Shown: positions 17,833 to 27,296 of the stretch, one piece after another
Layout of the letters: each line of letters opens with the position of its first letter
How positions within the stretch are numbered: position 1 is the first letter of the stretch
From: Magnetococcales bacterium
Lineage (GTDB): Bacteria; Pseudomonadota; Magnetococcia; Magnetococcales; JADFYX01
NCBI GenBank assembly: GCA_015232365.1
Contig: JADFZU010000013.1
Coordinates: 1 to 56,110 of the forward strand
Length of the DNA: 56,110 nt
Direction: 5' to 3'
Notes under the pieces: generated by a model
What the model saw: only the letters and a program-made list of their open reading frames with translations
The model's database searches: none
What the model was told of the DNA's origin: nothing
Made by a program: the position numbers and the translations under genes

Positions 17833-18633
17833 CTACTCTATAGGAAATGGCTGAGTTGGGGTGAAATGGTTGAAAAATGCTGTTACCGGATCTGGAGCCG
17901 GAACAGTGAAAGCGGCTTGACCAGGTGCAGATATTGCGGCTAGTTTCCTCTCCAAAAGCAACATTCCAGCAATTTTAAAATCAAGCTCTGAATCAATATC
18001 TATAGACCGTTCTGGAGGCATGGTATGAGCGTAGGCTCCACCATTCATGAACTTTTTATGCCTGCGCAACCAATCGGTACGGGTAACATATACTGCACCG
18101 TTCAGGGTGTAAGCTTGCGGCAACTCCTGACGCTGACAGTTGGATAGATCCTGGGGCATAATAGGCTGCATGGCTCCACCATCATCAAGAGAGTACATCC
18201 AGTACGGGCTTTTACCGGCAACCACCACAGAGACACAAGCCGGAGCTGATTTTTCTCTGCATATGGTTATAGCAGCATCTATATCTTCAGCCAGACGTAG
18301 TGGAGCTGTTGGCTGAAGCCAGACAATATACTCATACTGCTCGGCAAGAGTGTCCAGGGCGTGTATAGCCACATCAATCGAGCTTGCCTTATCATCAGCC
18401 AGAGCAGCAGGCCGGACAAAAGGGACATCACAACCATAATGCTCTGCTACCTGAATAATTCCAGCATCGTCAGAAGAGAGAATCAGGCGGTCAATGCAAC
18501 GGGACTCATTTGCCGCTTCAATTGTCCAGGCAATCATCGGTTTACCCGCCAAATCGAGAATATTCTTTCCTGGCAGACCTTTTGAGCCGCCACGAGCAGG
18601 TATAACCGCTAGTACTGAAGGGTTATCTAACAT
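17833..18633 (-). CDS. legF: CMP-nonulosonate cytidylyltransferase (LegF/NeuA-like)
   Basis: This 266-aa enzyme of the NeuA/KdsB group activates a nine-carbon 2-keto sugar acid as its CMP derivative. The nucleotide loop is VIPARGGSKGLPGKN near the start, followed by QPTAPLR and the C-terminal RSIDIDSELDFKIA typical of CMP-sialate, legionaminate and pseudaminate synthetases. The start at 18633 (MLDNPSVLAVIPARGG) is preferred to 18699, because the longer form would overlap the upstream gene by over 70 bp. From 18633 it overlaps the preceding stop by 7 bp, indicating coupling. It is the last step of the cluster pathway before transfer. LegF rather than PseF or NeuA is inferred from the neighbours. 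Confidence 0.85.
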   Translation of the reverse strand: MLDNPSVLAVIPARGGSKGLPGKNILDLAGKPMIAWTIEAANESRCIDRLILSSDDAGIIQVAEHYGCDVPFVRPAALADDKASSIDVAIHALDTLAEQYEYIVWLQPTAPLRLAEDIDAAITICREKSAPACVSVVVAGKSPYWMYSLDDGGAMQPIMPQDLSNCQRQELPQAYTLNGAVYVTRTDWLRRHKKFMNGGAYAHTMPPERSIDIDSELDFKIAGMLLLERKLAAISAPGQAAFTVPAPDPVTAFFNHFTPTQPFPIE

Positions 18634-19688
18634 GAGAACAGCTCTTGGTAGTCCTGACAAGCCTGATAAAAATCGCCCTGTTGACCAATATCCAACCAAT
18701 AATCAAAAAATGGAAAAGCTGCGGTTTCGTGACCTTTGTCGATAATCTGCCGGAAAAGGTCAGGCATATCAGAGTTAGCAGCCCCAGAAAGATAGGGGAT
18801 GACTTCAGGATTTAGCAGATAAATACCGGCATTAACAAAGTAGGAGTGGGTCGGTTTCTCTTCAATTGCGACTAGTTGCTGACGATCAACCTCAACAACA
18901 CCGTAAGGGATGGTCTGCTCTATTTTGCGAACACAGAGAGTTGCACTAGACTCCTGCTGGTTATGAAAGTCAAGAAGATCGTTAAAATTAATCCTGGTTA
19001 GAAGATCACCATTCATAACAAAAAACGGCTCAGTAGGACTCTCCGGCAGCAGAGCTAGAGAACCGGCAGTACCAAGACGCTCCTCCTCCTCTAGATAATC
19101 TATGGAGACACCCCATTTGGAGCCATCGCCAAAGTGCTCTTTAATCATATCTTTCTTATAGTTTACCGAGAGAAAAAAGCGGTGATAACCGCTGGCAATG
19201 TAGCTCTCAAGAATCAGTTCTAAAATTGGCTTGCTACCAACCTTCAGCAGTGGTTTAGGACACTCTTTGGTTAAAGTCCCCAGACGGGAGCCAAGACCAC
19301 CAGCCATAAGCACGACCCAGTTATCTTTCTGTCTGGGCCGAGCCAGCTCCCGTAGGGTTTTAAGGCCGACCAGTAGACCAGCAGAGTCAACAATGGGAAT
19401 ATGCTCGATGGTTTTGGCGGTCATAAGTGAGAGGATCTTTTCTTGGGAATCTTCAATATTGGCGACAAAAGGACGGTCACACATCACTTTAACAACCGAC
19501 TCTGCCAGAGCAACTCCACTGAGGAGGCCACGGCGAATATCTCCATCGGTAACCACTCCCAACAGGCGGTATCTTTTGTCAACTACCAGAGCAACACGCA
19601 TAGCACCACGATCGATAACCGTCATGGCTTCCATGATGGTTGCCGTTGGCTGCATAACTACCAGTCGCCAATTGTCTACAGAGGTCAC
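18627..19688 (-). CDS. ptmE: CBS-domain nucleotidyltransferase (PtmE-like)
   Basis: This 353-aa protein has two N-terminal CBS domains (about 10-115) and a C-terminal sugar-nucleotide transferase fold with VVLMAGGLGSRLGTLTKECPKPLL. In Campylobacter the same architecture (PtmE) makes GDP-GlcN(Ac) from glucosamine 1-phosphate to feed legionaminic acid synthesis. Equivalent genes are common in Leg and related clusters. The GTG start at 19688 follows GGAG. Its 3' end overlaps legF, and upstream there is a gap of about 190 bp to legI. The donor nucleotide is by analogy only. Confidence 0.82.
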   Translation of the reverse strand: MTSVDNWRLVVMQPTATIMEAMTVIDRGAMRVALVVDKRYRLLGVVTDGDIRRGLLSGVALAESVVKVMCDRPFVANIEDSQEKILSLMTAKTIEHIPIVDSAGLLVGLKTLRELARPRQKDNWVVLMAGGLGSRLGTLTKECPKPLLKVGSKPILELILESYIASGYHRFFLSVNYKKDMIKEHFGDGSKWGVSIDYLEEEERLGTAGSLALLPESPTEPFFVMNGDLLTRINFNDLLDFHNQQESSATLCVRKIEQTIPYGVVEVDRQQLVAIEEKPTHSYFVNAGIYLLNPEVIPYLSGAANSDMPDLFRQIIDKGHETAAFPFFDYWLDIGQQGDFYQACQDYQELFSC

Positions 19689-19865
19689 AGCTTTACTCCA
19701 CCATTATAAAACATCAAATAAAAACTGTCCTGACTTTCATATTCTAACTTCCATAGAGCAAGCAATGCAATATTAATACCACCTAGACGGAGCAGACATA
19801 ACTGCTTGTCGTAATAGCATTTATAAAGATTATAAGAATCCAACCCAACAAACATGCCGGGTAAT

Positions 19866-19880
19866 AACTGCCGAATCCAG
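19866..19880. repeat. Solo terminal repeat of the MITE-like family
   Basis: AACTGCCGAATCCAG matches the right terminal repeat of the dispersed element with one change. It lies immediately downstream of the legI stop codon (19883-19885). No left end is recognisable upstream, so it is an isolated end. Confidence 0.5.
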
Positions 19881-19882
19881 GG

Positions 19883-20983
19883 CTATTCAATAGCCTCATC
19901 TTTTAAAAAGTCCCGCCCAGCCCTCTTCCCCAGCCAGGCCCAATAATTGACCGGAGACACCCCCCTGCCTGGACGTTTAACCCCCATATTCTTCTCTGTA
20001 AAAACCTCTCCAGCCGGTATATCAACCAGTGCCGTTAAACTACCCCGCACAACAACACGGTTCTCCTCTTCGCTTACGGTGCAGCTCTTCTCTGCACTTC
20101 CCAACGCCAACTCCACATCTCTAACACCTCGTACCATCTCTGCTAGTTCATCAACACTTAAAGAGGCTTTATGGTCCGGCCCTGTCATATTGCAGTCCAA
20201 GGTAAAATGTTTTTCTACCACAACAGCTCCAGAAGCTACCGCAGCCAATGGTGCTATTATCCCCTTGCTATGGTCGGAAAAACCTACATTAATGGCAAAA
20301 GAGTCCTTTAAGGTGGTAATTGCCCGGAGGTTAAGGTCAGCAATAGGTGCAGGGTATTGGCTGGTGCAGTGGAGAAGGGTCACCCTCTCTTGCAGTATTT
20401 TGTGGCCCGGTTTTGAGTGGTAAGCAGAGGCAAAAGCCGAAAGAGATGGAGCTACTGAGCTGTTTAACATACCGTAACTTAAAATCATCAAAGCCTGTTC
20501 AACCTCGCCCAGACTGGAGAGGCCGGTGGAGAGGATGATGTTGGCCCCACTCTCCCCGGCAGCCAACAGTAAAGGGCCATGGGTTATGGCTCCCGAAGAG
20601 AGCTTTATAACATCAAGTCCCAAGTCATTAACCAGAAATTTCAAGGAGCCGCAATCAAAAGGGGTAGAGAGAAAATCTATCCCCTGCTTCAGACAATATT
20701 TTTGTAGCTGGCGGTGCTCAGACTCAGAGAGGGCCAGTTTTTCCAACATTTGTGCCTGACTCTCAGCCGGCTGCCCTACCCCATTTTGGTAGTTGGCTTT
20801 AGGGGTGCCAGCAGCCACCAACTGCTCAACGCTGAAGGTCTGAAATTTTACCCCATCAGCTCCAGCAGCCACAGCAGCGTCTACCAACTCAAGTGCAAGT
20901 TTAATATCACCATTATGGTTCACCCCAGCTTCGGCAATTATATATACCCTTTGTGACTCAATAGCCGACAAAAAACCACTCAT
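19883..20983 (-). CDS. legI: N,N'-diacetyllegionaminate synthase-like (NeuB family)
   Basis: This 366-aa enzyme condenses phosphoenolpyruvate with a six-carbon N-acetyl sugar to make a nonulosonic acid. The N-terminal TIM barrel begins VYIIAEAGVNHNGDI and contains FQTF, the STPFD motif and FSDHSKG. It is followed by a C-terminal SAF/antifreeze-like domain (ALVDIPAGEVFTEKNMGVKRPG). Length and domain order match NeuB, LegI and PseI. Its ATG overlaps the legG stop as ATGA, so the two are translationally coupled. Assignment as LegI rather than NeuB rests on the LegB and LegC neighbours. Confidence 0.9.
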   Translation of the reverse strand: MSGFLSAIESQRVYIIAEAGVNHNGDIKLALELVDAAVAAGADGVKFQTFSVEQLVAAGTPKANYQNGVGQPAESQAQMLEKLALSESEHRQLQKYCLKQGIDFLSTPFDCGSLKFLVNDLGLDVIKLSSGAITHGPLLLAAGESGANIILSTGLSSLGEVEQALMILSYGMLNSSVAPSLSAFASAYHSKPGHKILQERVTLLHCTSQYPAPIADLNLRAITTLKDSFAINVGFSDHSKGIIAPLAAVASGAVVVEKHFTLDCNMTGPDHKASLSVDELAEMVRGVRDVELALGSAEKSCTVSEEENRVVVRGSLTALVDIPAGEVFTEKNMGVKRPGRGVSPVNYWAWLGKRAGRDFLKDEAIE

Positions 20984-22134
20984 GACAACTCCAGATCATG
21001 GAATTTTTTATTTATAAGAGCCTTGAAGTCGGTTTTGCGTAAAATTTCCACCATCTGCTCCGCACTATTACCCCGGCCATAAGGTGAGTCGTTTTTTGCT
21101 CTGTCATGGTTTAAAGCTATCTTCATGGTTTTGACTATCTCCTGGGTATCTTCGCTACAGTCATAAACTGAGCTGGCTTTAAGCCGCCCATCCTGCCTTG
21201 AACCCACATTTACCGTCGGTACTGCAAAAAATGGTGCCTCAATCAGACCGCTTGAGGAGTTACCAACCAGCAGATCTACATGACGCATCAAACCAAGATA
21301 GAGGCGAGAGCCTAAATTATCGAAAAGAACGGTCTCTCCCGGACGGCCTGAGACATATTCGGCAAGAAGTTTATTTATCTTACGGCCACCAGAATCGGCG
21401 TTAGCTTTACAAAAGATGATTCTTGCTCCGCTAAACTGCTCTAAAGCCAACAACAAGGCACTCAACCCAGCAGTTGCCGACTGTCCTATGGTCACCGGGT
21501 GGTAGGTAACCAAAAAATTCTGCTTGGCCAGACTAAAACCTGTCTCACCCTGCCAAGCCATTTTATCAGGAAAATCATTTCGAAGCAGATGGTCCAGACC
21601 AGGGGCGCCAACATTAAAAACCCGGCCCGGCTCCTCCCCCATCTGGATCACCCGGTTACGGTATGGTTCTGCTGCTACAAAATGGATATGGGACATTTTG
21701 GTAATAGCGTGGCGGATAGAGTCATCTATAGCCCCTTGTGATGATTCACCACCATGAATATGGGCTACGGGAATCTGGGCTGGCAGTGCCGCCTGAACCG
21801 GGGCCAGCATCTCAAAACGGTCACCCAAAACCACCAGCAGGTCGGGTTGTAACCGGGCAAAAACATCGGCAAAGCCCACCACCCCCAAACCGATGGATTT
21901 GGCTGTGCCTACTGGAGTATCACTTGATAGCAACATCTCCACTTTGGCATCAACTACAAAACCATCAGCCTCAACCTCAAGCCCGGTCATGCCAAACTCT
22001 GGAGATAGGTGCATGCCGGTGGTGATCAACTGCAGTTGAAAATCCTCCGCTGCTCTAAGAGTATGGAGCAACCAATAGAGCAGCCCATACTCAGCTCTAG
22101 TTCCGGTTACAACGCAAATTTTCTTCTTAATCAT
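20980..22134 (-). CDS. legG: UDP-sugar hydrolysing 2-epimerase (LegG/NeuC family)
   Basis: This 384-aa protein of the UDP-GlcNAc 2-epimerase fold releases UDP and inverts C2 to give the free manno-configured sugar used by LegI. Visible motifs are VVTGTRAEYGLLYWLL at the N-terminus, VLGDRFEMLA, HIHGGESSQGAIDDSIRHA and the C-terminal VGNSSSGLIEAPF. The ATG at 22134 (MIKKKICVVTGTRAEYG) is chosen over a TTG at 22155, because the extra seven residues lack a ribosome binding site. A 49-bp palindromic mini-repeat separates it from the upstream legC. Confidence 0.92.
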   Translation of the reverse strand: MIKKKICVVTGTRAEYGLLYWLLHTLRAAEDFQLQLITTGMHLSPEFGMTGLEVEADGFVVDAKVEMLLSSDTPVGTAKSIGLGVVGFADVFARLQPDLLVVLGDRFEMLAPVQAALPAQIPVAHIHGGESSQGAIDDSIRHAITKMSHIHFVAAEPYRNRVIQMGEEPGRVFNVGAPGLDHLLRNDFPDKMAWQGETGFSLAKQNFLVTYHPVTIGQSATAGLSALLLALEQFSGARIIFCKANADSGGRKINKLLAEYVSGRPGETVLFDNLGSRLYLGLMRHVDLLVGNSSSGLIEAPFFAVPTVNVGSRQDGRLKASSVYDCSEDTQEIVKTMKIALNHDRAKNDSPYGRGNSAEQMVEILRKTDFKALINKKFHDLELS

Positions 22135-22163
22135 AAAATATCCAGAATCAACCAAGTTTTAAT

Positions 22164-22212
22164 CTAGATTCGGCAGTTGCGCCTTTAATACAGACCCAAC
22201 TACCGAATCTAG
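22164..22212. repeat. Mini form (49 bp) of the MITE-like repeat
   Basis: CTAGATTCGGCAGTTG at 22164-22179 faces CCGAATCTAG ending at 22212, so this copy carries both terminal repeats with most of the interior deleted. It sits between the legC stop codon (22215-22217) and the legG start in an otherwise tight operon, where it would form a hairpin in the mRNA. Confidence 0.75.
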
Positions 22213-22214
22213 CT

Positions 22215-23375
22215 TTAATTAGAGACCGCATGTAACACTGCATTAATAACCTGCTCTTGATCATCTTTTGACAAACCAACTGAACAGGGCAGAACCACCA
22301 CCCTGAACCAGATATCATCACAGACTGTAAGACTGTTTTTAGGAGCATTTTTATATGGATCTTGGAGATGGATCGGTTTCCAGAAAGGCCGGGACTCAAT
22401 TCCACTATTTTTTAAATGGGCCAAAATAGAGCTTATACGTTCTGGGTCTGCCCTATCCACAAATACCCCAGAAAACCAACAGCTACTTTGCTGGATCTTG
22501 GATGGAGGGCTATAGTCAGGAAAAGCAATTAAACTTGATATGTCGTCAAAAGCCTCATCATAAACCCGGCGAATTCTCTGTTTTGCAGCGACAAGGTCTG
22601 CAATACGTTCCAACTGGGCAGTACCAATTGCGGCATGAACATTACTCAGCCTATAGTTAAAGCCGACCCGGTCATGGTCATAACCGCTGCCATACCGGGC
22701 TGTGGTAGTCAGATGTTTTACCAGATCCATCTGGGCGGGATCATCACCTACAACCGCACCGCCACCACCACAAGTCAAGGTCTTGTTGCCATTAAAGGAA
22801 AAAACTGTCAAATCCGCCCCCAACGCCCCAACTGGCCGCTGATTATCAACAGCTCCCAGTGCTGCGGCAGAGTCGGCAACCACAGGCAGGTTATACTCTC
22901 TGGCGATGGCGACAATACGGTCCATATCTGCTGGCAAGCCCAAGGTATACACCGGCATTATCGCTGCGACACGCCGCCCGGTTGGCCGGTGGATCACCTC
23001 CCCGCCCCGAATCTCTGTATCTGACTCCAGCCTTCTTGCCAACTGCTCAGGGTCAAGGTTCCAACTTGTGCGCTCCACATCAAACAGCCATGGGTCGGCC
23101 CCACAATAGCTAATGGCGTTGGCACTGGCGATAAAGGTCAACGATGGCAGAATAACCAGATCATCCCTCTCAACCCCGACAGCTACCAAAGCGGCATGGA
23201 GTCCGGCGGTTCCTGAAGATGTTGCCACCCCGCGAAAACTACCAGATACATTTGCAACCATCTCCTCAAAACGGCCAACAAAAGAGCCGACTGAAGAGAT
23301 AAAGTTGCTGGTGACACACTCCTCAAGATAGCGACTTTCATTGCCGGACAAATCTGGAACTGCTAATGGGATCAT
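22215..23375 (-). CDS. legC: PLP-dependent sugar aminotransferase (LegC-like)
   Basis: This 386-aa protein of the DegT/DnrJ/EryC1 family adds an amino group to a 4-keto UDP-sugar. It shows ATSSGTAGLHAAL (cofactor phosphate site), the VADSAAALGA Asp that contacts the pyridine ring, and the Schiff-base Lys in FSFNGNKTLTCGGGG. FNGNK with the GGGG that follows is typical of LegC-type aminotransferases. It acts after the 4,6-dehydratase encoded just upstream (23418-24620), with a 42-bp gap. It starts MIPLAVPDLSGNE at the ATG at 23375. Confidence 0.9.
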   Translation of the reverse strand: MIPLAVPDLSGNESRYLEECVTSNFISSVGSFVGRFEEMVANVSGSFRGVATSSGTAGLHAALVAVGVERDDLVILPSLTFIASANAISYCGADPWLFDVERTSWNLDPEQLARRLESDTEIRGGEVIHRPTGRRVAAIMPVYTLGLPADMDRIVAIAREYNLPVVADSAAALGAVDNQRPVGALGADLTVFSFNGNKTLTCGGGGAVVGDDPAQMDLVKHLTTTARYGSGYDHDRVGFNYRLSNVHAAIGTAQLERIADLVAAKQRIRRVYDEAFDDISSLIAFPDYSPPSKIQQSSCWFSGVFVDRADPERISSILAHLKNSGIESRPFWKPIHLQDPYKNAPKNSLTVCDDIWFRVVVLPCSVGLSKDDQEQVINAVLHAVSN

Positions 23376-23417
23376 AATTTAATGGCTCCTATCCCGGATA
23401 ATTCATGAAATATCCGT

Positions 23418-24620
23418 CTACATTTTTTGATCAAGGTTGCGGCTTGATATCTGGTGGTCAAGCTCTGGGACTGTTAATTTAACCGCACCGGCAATCTCTC
23501 CAACAAGCCAGTTTTTATCTTCTTTAATCTTTTTTAGTGCGGCTAGACTCTCAGAGAGACTGCCTTCATCCATTGGCGGTTGTCCGGCAATAATACCCAC
23601 TGCTTTAAATCGGGAAAAATCTGCCCTCTCCCCACGGCCAACAAACTCCTCCACCGGCTTTTCTCCACTGGTATCACTACCACTAAAATAACAGGGCCAC
23701 TCTTTTTTCTCCGCCAGATCCCCTTTACCGGCAATCTCTTTGGCCTCAATCTCAGAAGCACACTTAATTGGAGTGTAGCCTCTCTCTTTTAAAAACAGCT
23801 CGGCAATTTCTGAGAATGTTTTCAGATCTGATTGTGGACTGAGACGGGGAATAAAAACCTCCCGGTTCTCACCAAGAAAACAGGCAAGAAGACACAACTG
23901 CCCCGACTCCTCATGGGAGATAAAGTAGCGGCGAACGTCAAAGGGAGCCGATAGAGGTTGGCCCTTCTCAAAGCGACGGATAAAACCATGCAGCAGGCTG
24001 CCATCAGAAAAAGCAACATTGGCAAACCGGGCTGTTGAGTACGGAACATCCCCGGAAAATGCGTAGAGCAACTGCTCCATCAACGCCTTACTCGCACCCA
24101 TCAGGTTGGCTGGGTTGACCGCTTTATCAGATGAGACTGAAAAGACCCTGCTCTGCCTGGAGATTTTCAAAAAGGCCAGCAGCCTCTGCAATGAAAAAAT
24201 ATTGGTCTCTAACATCTGCATCAGGCTGTATGGGTCTCGCTCAACACGAACATGTTTTAACGCTGAAAAATTAACCACATAATCATAGCTCTGCTGAGAC
24301 TCCAAAAAATAGTCAAACATTACCGACCCCATAGGGATGGATAGAGTCATAAAATCTGTGGGAACGTGAAGAGTTGAGGAGCGAAGATCCCGTACCAGCT
24401 CAACAAGATTGTTCTCGGCAGGATCAACCAAGTGCAGGGTTTTAGGGGTAAAGGCCAACAACTGCTTAACAAAAGAGCTGCCGATGGATCCGGCCGCACC
24501 GACAACCAAAATCCGGCTACCGGTAATTTTATCAATCAGTTCCAAATCGGCACTCTCTAAATCATCTTTAAAAAGAGATTTACTGCGACCTAATACCTGC
24601 TCTAACAGTGTTGTCGTCAT
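23418..24620 (-). CDS. legB: NAD-dependent UDP-sugar 4,6-dehydratase, soluble (LegB/PglF-like)
   Basis: This 400-aa protein of the polysaccharide biosynthesis/CapD short-chain dehydrogenase group lacks the membrane helices of FlaA1 or PglF. The NAD-binding loop is ILVVGAAGSIGSSF (about 34-47), and the active-site region is VSSDKAVNPANLMGASKALMEQL. A later FSDGSLLHGFIRRFEKGQPLS segment follows, then ISHEESGQLCLL, all typical of inverting or retaining UDP-GlcNAc 4,6-dehydratases. As the first enzyme of the cluster it would make the 4-keto-6-deoxy sugar for LegC. The C-terminal third (about 300-400) is less conserved. PseB-like activity cannot be excluded by inspection. Confidence 0.82.
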   Translation of the reverse strand: MTTTLLEQVLGRSKSLFKDDLESADLELIDKITGSRILVVGAAGSIGSSFVKQLLAFTPKTLHLVDPAENNLVELVRDLRSSTLHVPTDFMTLSIPMGSVMFDYFLESQQSYDYVVNFSALKHVRVERDPYSLMQMLETNIFSLQRLLAFLKISRQSRVFSVSSDKAVNPANLMGASKALMEQLLYAFSGDVPYSTARFANVAFSDGSLLHGFIRRFEKGQPLSAPFDVRRYFISHEESGQLCLLACFLGENREVFIPRLSPQSDLKTFSEIAELFLKERGYTPIKCASEIEAKEIAGKGDLAEKKEWPCYFSGSDTSGEKPVEEFVGRGERADFSRFKAVGIIAGQPPMDEGSLSESLAALKKIKEDKNWLVGEIAGAVKLTVPELDHQISSRNLDQKM

Positions 24621-24633
24621 AAACTAAACCCAC

Positions 24634-27135
24634 CTACACATTGTCTGAAAATTGCTCTATATAGTGTTTGACCGCCATGTTTTGCGGATCATCTTTCAGT
24701 ATCTCTTCAAACATCTCTACAGCCTCCACCCTACTTCCCATATCACCATAAAGTTTGCCCAGTTTCTGCTTGACGACAAGATCATGATCAACCACATCCA
24801 GATACTCCCTGTACTTTACAACTGCCAACTTCTGATCGCCAGTCAGACGCAGAAGGTCAGCATAATAAGGGGTGAAAAGCATAGACTCTTCTGAAAGTTT
24901 TTCAGCAACCAAGCAGGCTCTGGCAAGATCATTTTGCAGTAGATAGACCGATAGACACTGTTTGAGGCACTCCCCCTCCAACATTTTCGAATTTACTTTT
25001 TCATAATGGTCCAGAGCAAGCTCAAGATTGCCGGCCTTTTGGGCAACATAACCCTCCATCAAATTAACAAAAGCATCTTTTTCCTCTAGACTGCTCTCCT
25101 TGATACCGTCAAGAAAGTTTTCTAGCTTGGCAGTATCATTGGTAGTGAAAAAATGTTTTGCCTTACTCAAAATAGCCATTGGTGAAGCAAGGGTATTTTG
25201 ACAATGGACCGAATAGTCGGTTTCAGTTTCGGCTAAAATATCGGCAAAAGATTGGGCAACCTCTTTTAGTGATTCTGCCTGTTTTTCAGGAAAATCTTCT
25301 ATGGACCGCCCACTCCGGTCGAGAAATGTGTAGAGGCGGCCGGGCTGACCATCTCTGTTCCATTGGGTAATCAGGGTTTTTATATTGGGGCGGGGTTTGG
25401 TCTCCTCAATCCTTGCCCTAAGCCGCTGCCGGGAATCATCCAGCACCTTGAGAAGTTCCTTCACACTATCCCGGTAGATCTCATAATAACGCCGCCCGGT
25501 CTCTTCAATCTCCTCGTCGGTCCACTCAACATCTTTGTTGGGACGGCTAAGTTTAAGAAGTTTGCCCACACTCCAGCTTTTGACCAGCCGGGATATGTCC
25601 CCAAAATCATTATTTAGTGACAGCTCTACATCATCCATCATTTTTTTATATTTAAAATCAGGTGGATGACCCTTACGGCCAAACAGTTTATCATTATAAA
25701 CAATGGCATTTTCAGCCAATTTTTTAATTTTCAACAACTTACCACGAACTAAATTCAACTCACCTTCCACCATTTGATAATGGTCAGACCAACTAGGAAC
25801 ACTGCTCTCTGCTAGCAGGTTGTTAATACTATCCACAGCAGAGATGGTTAATGGTGTGGTGGTGATAGAGTCCCATGGTAGATGGTCAATATTTTCAATC
25901 TTTGCTGAAGCCTGGGATGGGTTTATCAACTGACATTTTCGCTCGGATTTTTCAACTCCCTGCCCGGCTATGGTGTTTAAAGCGTTAAGAGAGCTATGGA
26001 AATCCGGGCTGGTCTCCGCCTGCCAACCCCCATTGGTCTCAACCCAAAGCTGGGACCGCTTGGTATATGGGCCAACCTGTGCCTCGGCACTGCCCTGGGC
26101 ATGGGTGAAACCCTCTTTGCTAAAACAGAGATCAATACCTGCAAGAACAATTTTTGAGAAACCCATATCAAGAGCCACACCAAGAGCGTAATGGGCAACG
26201 GTAATACCGGGAAAAAGCTTAAACCGTGGGTTTTTCTCTGTCGCCCACGGAAAGAGAGTGCCGATATAGAAATTTTTCCCTCGCCACTGCCCCACCAACT
26301 GGGTGTTTAGATGGTACATATTGACTAAAAATGTCTGTTTATAAAAATCCAACATCTCCTTACATTGATGAAAAATCAGGCCGTATGGGTCGATAGCAAA
26401 GATAAAATCAGGAACAATTTTTTCCCGCTTTAGCTGGGGAGCAATCCGGGCTACAGCTAAAACTACCAGATTTTCACGGTTGGCCCTTATCCACTCAAAC
26501 GACTCATCTAACGAAGGTCCACCAGCCATTAAAACTGCAGTTTTCCCGGCAAATATATCATCGAGCATAGAGACAGGCATGCGGTTTTCCGCAATATTTT
26601 CCAACCCTTTTTGGGCAAAAATCCCAGAACCAACCTCCTGAACCATCTGCATATGAAAAAGGCTAAACTTTGATTCTACCAGGGTTCCCAGCTCAACATA
26701 GGATTCATGATAGCCGTCAAATACGGAAAGAGACTTGATAGCCATAAGTTTTGAGACATAAAAATAGTCGCGCATTGACTGTTCGAGAGCTTGTTCAAAC
26801 CACTGCTCATAGGGCTGAACCGAGATATTATCCGGCAGCTCTTCGGGGATCAGACCCTCAGCATAAAGCCTCTGTAAACTACTTGATATTTCAATGAAAA
26901 GATAACGGGAATCAGTTGCTGTTTTACCTTTGAGCAGCCAGTTTAGCAACAGGCCGCCATCGGTGCCGATAATCAGGTAGAGATGGCCCTCTTTAGCCAG
27001 TGACTCACCATAATGGCGATGGTAAAAACTGTCGGAGCCAGAGAGAGAGAAAGCCTCGCCAATTATGGAGGGAAAATATCTCTCACCAAACTCATTTGTT
27101 AGCACTACTCCTAAAGGGTCTTGACTGCTATCCAT
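24634..27135 (-). CDS. Maf-family motility accessory glycosyltransferase (DUF115) with TPR tail
   Basis: This 833-aa cytosolic protein has a central DUF115/MAF_flag10 domain at about 195-370, with KTAVLMAGGPSLDESFEWI, VLAVARIAPQLKREKIVPDFIFAIDPY and FSKIVLAGIDLCF. Maf proteins transfer pseudaminic or legionaminic acid from the CMP sugar to flagellin Ser/Thr. The last 150 residues are TPR-like helical repeats (MEGYVAQKAGNLELALDHYEKV; YGDMGSRVEAVEMFEEIL), which may hold the acceptor. It lies 14 bp upstream of the sugar pathway genes on the same strand, so it is probably the first gene of their operon. No flagellin gene is in the window. Confidence 0.85.
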   Translation of the reverse strand: MDSSQDPLGVVLTNEFGERYFPSIIGEAFSLSGSDSFYHRHYGESLAKEGHLYLIIGTDGGLLLNWLLKGKTATDSRYLFIEISSSLQRLYAEGLIPEELPDNISVQPYEQWFEQALEQSMRDYFYVSKLMAIKSLSVFDGYHESYVELGTLVESKFSLFHMQMVQEVGSGIFAQKGLENIAENRMPVSMLDDIFAGKTAVLMAGGPSLDESFEWIRANRENLVVLAVARIAPQLKREKIVPDFIFAIDPYGLIFHQCKEMLDFYKQTFLVNMYHLNTQLVGQWRGKNFYIGTLFPWATEKNPRFKLFPGITVAHYALGVALDMGFSKIVLAGIDLCFSKEGFTHAQGSAEAQVGPYTKRSQLWVETNGGWQAETSPDFHSSLNALNTIAGQGVEKSERKCQLINPSQASAKIENIDHLPWDSITTTPLTISAVDSINNLLAESSVPSWSDHYQMVEGELNLVRGKLLKIKKLAENAIVYNDKLFGRKGHPPDFKYKKMMDDVELSLNNDFGDISRLVKSWSVGKLLKLSRPNKDVEWTDEEIEETGRRYYEIYRDSVKELLKVLDDSRQRLRARIEETKPRPNIKTLITQWNRDGQPGRLYTFLDRSGRSIEDFPEKQAESLKEVAQSFADILAETETDYSVHCQNTLASPMAILSKAKHFFTTNDTAKLENFLDGIKESSLEEKDAFVNLMEGYVAQKAGNLELALDHYEKVNSKMLEGECLKQCLSVYLLQNDLARACLVAEKLSEESMLFTPYYADLLRLTGDQKLAVVKYREYLDVVDHDLVVKQKLGKLYGDMGSRVEAVEMFEEILKDDPQNMAVKHYIEQFSDNV

Positions 27136-27296
27136 TGTTTTATCTCGTATATCATTTATTTATGGTGATGTATGGGTTGTAATTTTCAGCTATCTAGCCT
27201 ATCTTCAAACTTTACATTAAAAACAGTTATCGTGAGTTAGGACCTGGGGAAAAATTAACTATCCAGCAACCCAAGTATGGATTTTAAAATACCGTC